Shown here one piece after another: positions 31,633-34,479 of a stretch of DNA of 34,479 nucleotides. The stretch's first letter is position 1. Each line of letters opens with the position of its first letter. The position numbers were made by a program, and so were the translations under genes. Origin of the DNA: Streptomyces malaysiense (lineage in GTDB: Bacteria; Actinomycetota; Actinomycetes; Streptomycetales; Streptomycetaceae); contig NZ_LBDA02000106.1 in NCBI RefSeq assembly GCF_000980885.2, positions 1 to 34,479 on the forward strand. The letters are read 5' to 3'. The notes under the pieces were generated by a model, which was not told the origin of the DNA, did not search any database, and saw nothing but the letters and a program-made list of their open reading frames with translations.

Positions 31633-33306
31633 TCACAGACGCCACTCCTCGAAGAGCACCCCCAGCAGCTCCTCCTGCCTGGCCTTCAGCACCTCGGGGG
31701 TCCACTCGACGTGCTGGAGCACCTGGCTGGTCAGCGCGAAGGGGACCACTCCCCCGCGGCCGGTGAAGTACTTGGCCTTCTTGGCGGTGAAATCGTAGTT
31801 CTGGGCCGCCGAGTTCTTGGCGCGGTTCAGCAGCACCAGGTTTCCCAGGCGGTGTGTCCACTGGGCACGCTGCTCCTCGTCGAACAGCCCGACCCACTGC
31901 GAATCGGCCTTCGGGTTCTGCGGCAGCACGTGCTCCACTGTGATGAGCGGGTGGTCGTAAGTCACTCCCTGCCCACGGGCCAGCAGCTCGTCGAGCCGGA
32001 GCAGCACGTACTTGCGGATCTTGCCGACCAGATAGAGATCGCCCTCGAGTCTCGCCCGGGTCTCGGCCTTCTCGTCGTCCCTCAGTTCGAGGGCCGGGGA
32101 GGCGAGGCCCTGCCCTTCGTCGAGCTGCCGAAGCAGCTCGGCGTAGCGTGTGACGCGGGGAGTCGTGTAGACGCGACGGACGAACATGCTGGCCGACAGC
32201 CGCTCCAAGGCCCGCATGAACGTGTCGAGCCATGCCGGGTCGTCCTCGTGGTGGCGCAGCGCCCAGAGAGCGGTGGGCCGCCAGTCGTAGTTGTCGACCT
32301 GCTGGAGCCTCCTGAACCAGGCGTTGACCGCCTCCGCACCCGAAGCGGACTCATAACGCGCTTCACGGATCTGGGCATAAGCCTCGGCATACGGCCGGAC
32401 GACGTCATGGACGAAGACCTCGCCCCTGCCGGGGAGATAGCGGCTGAGTACCTGCTCAGGGAACTCCTTGAGCAGCTCCTGTTCCGCCCGCTTCTTGGCA
32501 AAGATCATCCGCAGGTGGAGGAAGAGTTCCGCGAAGTCGTCGCGCCCCAGCATCTCCTCGGCGTCCTCCCAGGTGGTGGCGCACGCCTCAGACGCCTCCG
32601 CCCCGAGATCCCCGATGATCTGCGACTTGAAGATGTCGGTGGGAGACAAGTCCAGGCCGCGGGAGTTCATGACGCTGAAGATCCGGTGTGCGCTGTCGAG
32701 GTCAGGAGTGCTGACGACGACAAGGAACGTCCGCTCGGCGAGCATCTGAGCCAGTTCCAGCCGGCGTTCCTCGGTCAACGCGGTGAGGCTGCGGTGGAGG
32801 ACTGTCGCGTTGCGGAGGACGGCCTTCTGTGCGTCGGTCCGCAGGGCTTCCTCCTTGAGCGTCAGAAGAGTGCCCACTGCGCCCTTCGTCTGGACGTACT
32901 TCTCGAAGAAGTCCGCGTCACGGCTTCGCAGAGTGAGCCGCGGCCTCGGGGCGAGCCCACGGATCTTGGCACCCGGCTCCATGACCAGCCGGTCGAGGTC
33001 GCCGCGCAGCTCCGGATCCTCGGTGAGGTCGCGCAGGACCGACAGGAGGATGGTCAGGGTCGTGAGGCGCTGCTGGCCGTCGATGACGTCCGCCTTCGGG
33101 ACCGCGCTGTTCTTGACGAGCACAACGGATCCGAGGAAGTACGGCTCATCCGTCCCACGGACCAGGGCTTCCTGCAGGTCCATCAGCAGTTGAGCGGCCT
33201 GCTCCTCCTGCCAGGCATAGGGGCGCTGGTAGTCAGGTATCTGAAAGTCGTAGTCACTGCTGAACACCTTGTGCAAGGGCATCTCGTGCGCCTCGAGCTT
33301 TTGCAT
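31633..33306 (-). CDS. GmrSD-like type IV restriction protein (DUF262 plus DUF1524)
   Basis: A 557-residue single-chain protein. The N-terminal DUF262 (GmrS-like, ParB/Srx fold) shows IPDYQRPYAW (23-32) and the nucleotide-binding DGQQR (76-80), and the later SVMNSRGLDLSPTDI motif of the family. The C-terminal DUF1524 nuclease has VEHVLPQNP (457-465, H459) and LGNLVLLN (487-494) with the following N498, an HNH-type metal site, all intact. Fused GmrSD-type enzymes use nucleotide to cut DNA with modified bases, and other DUF262 proteins pair with phosphorothioate systems. The start MQKLEAHEMPLHK follows an open 209-nt gap. It may share a transcript with the nuclease gene behind it. Confidence 0.88.
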   Translation of the reverse strand: MQKLEAHEMPLHKVFSSDYDFQIPDYQRPYAWQEEQAAQLLMDLQEALVRGTDEPYFLGSVVLVKNSAVPKADVIDGQQRLTTLTILLSVLRDLTEDPELRGDLDRLVMEPGAKIRGLAPRPRLTLRSRDADFFEKYVQTKGAVGTLLTLKEEALRTDAQKAVLRNATVLHRSLTALTEERRLELAQMLAERTFLVVVSTPDLDSAHRIFSVMNSRGLDLSPTDIFKSQIIGDLGAEASEACATTWEDAEEMLGRDDFAELFLHLRMIFAKKRAEQELLKEFPEQVLSRYLPGRGEVFVHDVVRPYAEAYAQIREARYESASGAEAVNAWFRRLQQVDNYDWRPTALWALRHHEDDPAWLDTFMRALERLSASMFVRRVYTTPRVTRYAELLRQLDEGQGLASPALELRDDEKAETRARLEGDLYLVGKIRKYVLLRLDELLARGQGVTYDHPLITVEHVLPQNPKADSQWVGLFDEEQRAQWTHRLGNLVLLNRAKNSAAQNYDFTAKKAKYFTGRGGVVPFALTSQVLQHVEWTPEVLKARQEELLGVLFEEWRL

Positions 33307-33427
33307 GCCCCGATGATGTCGGAAAGGTGGAGCTCCGCGGCACTGATCCGATGCAACTTCCTTCCACGCGGGAGCGATTCCATGGGAGCCGCAGCCGTCC
33401 CACGCCTAGACGGGGGCTTCACCGTCT

Positions 33428-33447
33428 GCTGTTGTATCGACGACAGC
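33428..33447 (-). other. Hairpin between nuclease and GmrSD-like genes
   Basis: GCTGTTGT (33428-33435) pairs with ACGACAGC (33440-33447) around ATCG with one T-G pair. It could be a terminator for the upstream nuclease gene or an attenuator. The rest of the 209-nt gap (33307-33515) shows no clear promoter. Confidence 0.35.
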
Positions 33448-33515
33448 GTGAGCACCCGCCACGTCCGGCATGAGGTTCAGCAGGGACCGGAAGTCCGGCC
33501 CCTCTCAGCCGACGC

Positions 33516-34479
33516 TCAGCCGCGCCCGTCTCCCGTGCCCCACACGTCTGCGTGCCACGTCAACGCCCGCCGCGCATAGGTGGCACCGAGCCGGACGAGC
33601 TGCCCGATCGTCAGGTCCGGCGCTGGGAAGCTCCGGTAGACGAAGTCGGGCGCGAACCCGTTGAAGGCCAGCGGAGCATTCGGGGCGGTTACAGGCCGCT
33701 CGGGCCCTGTGTCGCCCAGCAGGGTGCGCGCCTGGTCGAAGCAGAAGTAGTCGCCGTAGGCGCGGGCCTCCTGTTCGCGGTTCGCCCGCCGTGTCGGGCC
33801 GGGGCCGTGGGCAGGGCCAGGGCCGGTCAGGTAGACCAGCCGGAACTGGCCTTCCTGGATCTGCCAGCCGAAGCAGGGGGGCGTCTCCGCAGTGAACATC
33901 TCCACGATGCCCTGGCCCCGGCTCATCGTCGTCCGCACGATGACCCCGTCCTGCTCGATCTCCCGCACCAGCTCTGCCCGGACGAGGCCCGAGACATGCA
34001 GGCAACGCATCTTCTGCACGGTCGCGTCCAGTCGAGCGCTCTTGAGGATCGCGACCGCTTCCTCCGGCAGCAGCAACGGTTCCGCCCCCGCGGGGGTGCC
34101 GACCTCGGCGGCCAGTCGCACGAGCTTGCCGATCAAATCGAGCCAGTGCTCGAACACGTCGGCGCCGAACCCGTCCGCTTGCCGGAGACCGGGCAGACAG
34201 GGCCGCAGCGCGGCACACAGGTCCTCGTAGCTGCGGTAACGCCAGGCAAGACCGTTCGGGGTCGTCCATGAACCGTCCGGCCAGCCGGGAGCGACCAGGC
34301 TGAGCAGTACCAGGACGGGATGGTCCAGGCCGTGGAGCTTGCCCGCTGCGTACGCGTCCAACTGGCCAGTGTCCGGGAGCGAGAACACCTTGTTCTCGAT
34401 CACCAGCGGGCTGCGCCCGGGATGCTCCACGACCAGATCGAGGTTGCGCCACTCCCTGAGGTTCCCCCGCTGCGCGGGA
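33516..34479 (-). CDS. PD-(D/E)XK nuclease family protein, 5' end outside the window
   Basis: The frame is open to the window edge, so at least 320 residues are visible and the start is missing. NLREWRNLDLVVEHPG followed by PLVIENKVFSLPDTGQL contains the D...ExK site (E-N-K) typical of the PD-(D/E)XK_4 family, with the Q-L-x-x-Y of motif III-like DTGQLDAY. A central helical region and a GFAPDFVYRSF end segment follow. Such proteins occur alone in defence islands beside type IV enzymes; function is not established. It lies upstream of the GmrSD-like gene on the same strand. A second open frame in the same place (33505-34452) is a shadow. Confidence 0.75.
   Translation of the reverse strand, partial: PAQRGNLREWRNLDLVVEHPGRSPLVIENKVFSLPDTGQLDAYAAGKLHGLDHPVLVLLSLVAPGWPDGSWTTPNGLAWRYRSYEDLCAALRPCLPGLRQADGFGADVFEHWLDLIGKLVRLAAEVGTPAGAEPLLLPEEAVAILKSARLDATVQKMRCLHVSGLVRAELVREIEQDGVIVRTTMSRGQGIVEMFTAETPPCFGWQIQEGQFRLVYLTGPGPAHGPGPTRRANREQEARAYGDYFCFDQARTLLGDTGPERPVTAPNAPLAFNGFAPDFVYRSFPAPDLTIGQLVRLGATYARRALTWHADVWGTGDGRG

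Noticed and set aside
31409..32233. Longer N terminus for the RloC-like ATPase
   Set aside because: It runs through the promoter region, the repeat array and the antisense of the GmrSD-like gene.

Overview
The window is high-GC actinobacterial DNA, most likely from a Streptomyces. The supports are GTG/ATG starts with GGAGG-type ribosome sites, many 4-base ATGA/GTGA overlaps, leaderless promoters, and a WhiJ-type cluster (XRE/DUF5753 regulator, DUF397 protein, HATPase). It is almost entirely a defence island. No rRNA, tRNA, insertion sequence or CRISPR array was seen.

Layout. 1-451 has no gene but is rich in inverted repeats and ends in a strong terminator. 452-9646 (minus strand) is a PIWI-RE operon, read as RecB/Cas4-like Fe-S nuclease, then pPIWI_RE_Y+REase protein, then DinG/XPD-type helicase with four candidate Fe-S cysteines, then PIWI-RE protein. 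A divergent promoter region at 9647-9781 carries four TTGG repeats spaced exactly 10 bp. 9782-14741 (plus strand) holds four genes: a winged-helix/coiled-coil protein, a RecB-fold protein that has lost its catalytic E and K, an unrecognised 505-residue protein and an SF1 helicase. 14820-23667 (plus) is a type III-like restriction cluster: Res-type helicase with a changed nuclease site, a Mod-type methyltransferase with a low-GC central patch, then, after a strong hairpin, a UvrD-type helicase fused to an intact RecB Fe-S nuclease.

23842-25593 is the WhiJ-type regulatory triad. 25805-27435 holds an EcsC-like gene, apparently frameshifted at its 3' end, and a cysteine-rich unknown. From 27558 to the end everything is on the minus strand: a VapBC-like toxin-antitoxin pair with a leaderless antitoxin, a Rad50/RloC-like ATPase with a zinc-hook CPVC and a C-terminal HEPN-like RxxxxxxH plus its small partner, a GmrSD-like DUF262/DUF1524 protein, and the 5'-truncated end of a PD-(D/E)XK nuclease gene.

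How it may work together (inference). The most interesting unit is 452-23667. It combines a PIWI-RE operon, a divergently transcribed helicase plus dead-nuclease module and a type III-like modification/helicase cluster, with three RecB-type Fe-S proteins and four helicases. The same 10-bp-phased operator-like repeat recurs at 31558-31597, upstream of the RloC-like ATPase gene, which suggests that two separate defence operons answer to one regulator. All functional calls come from reading motifs by eye; no database search was run.
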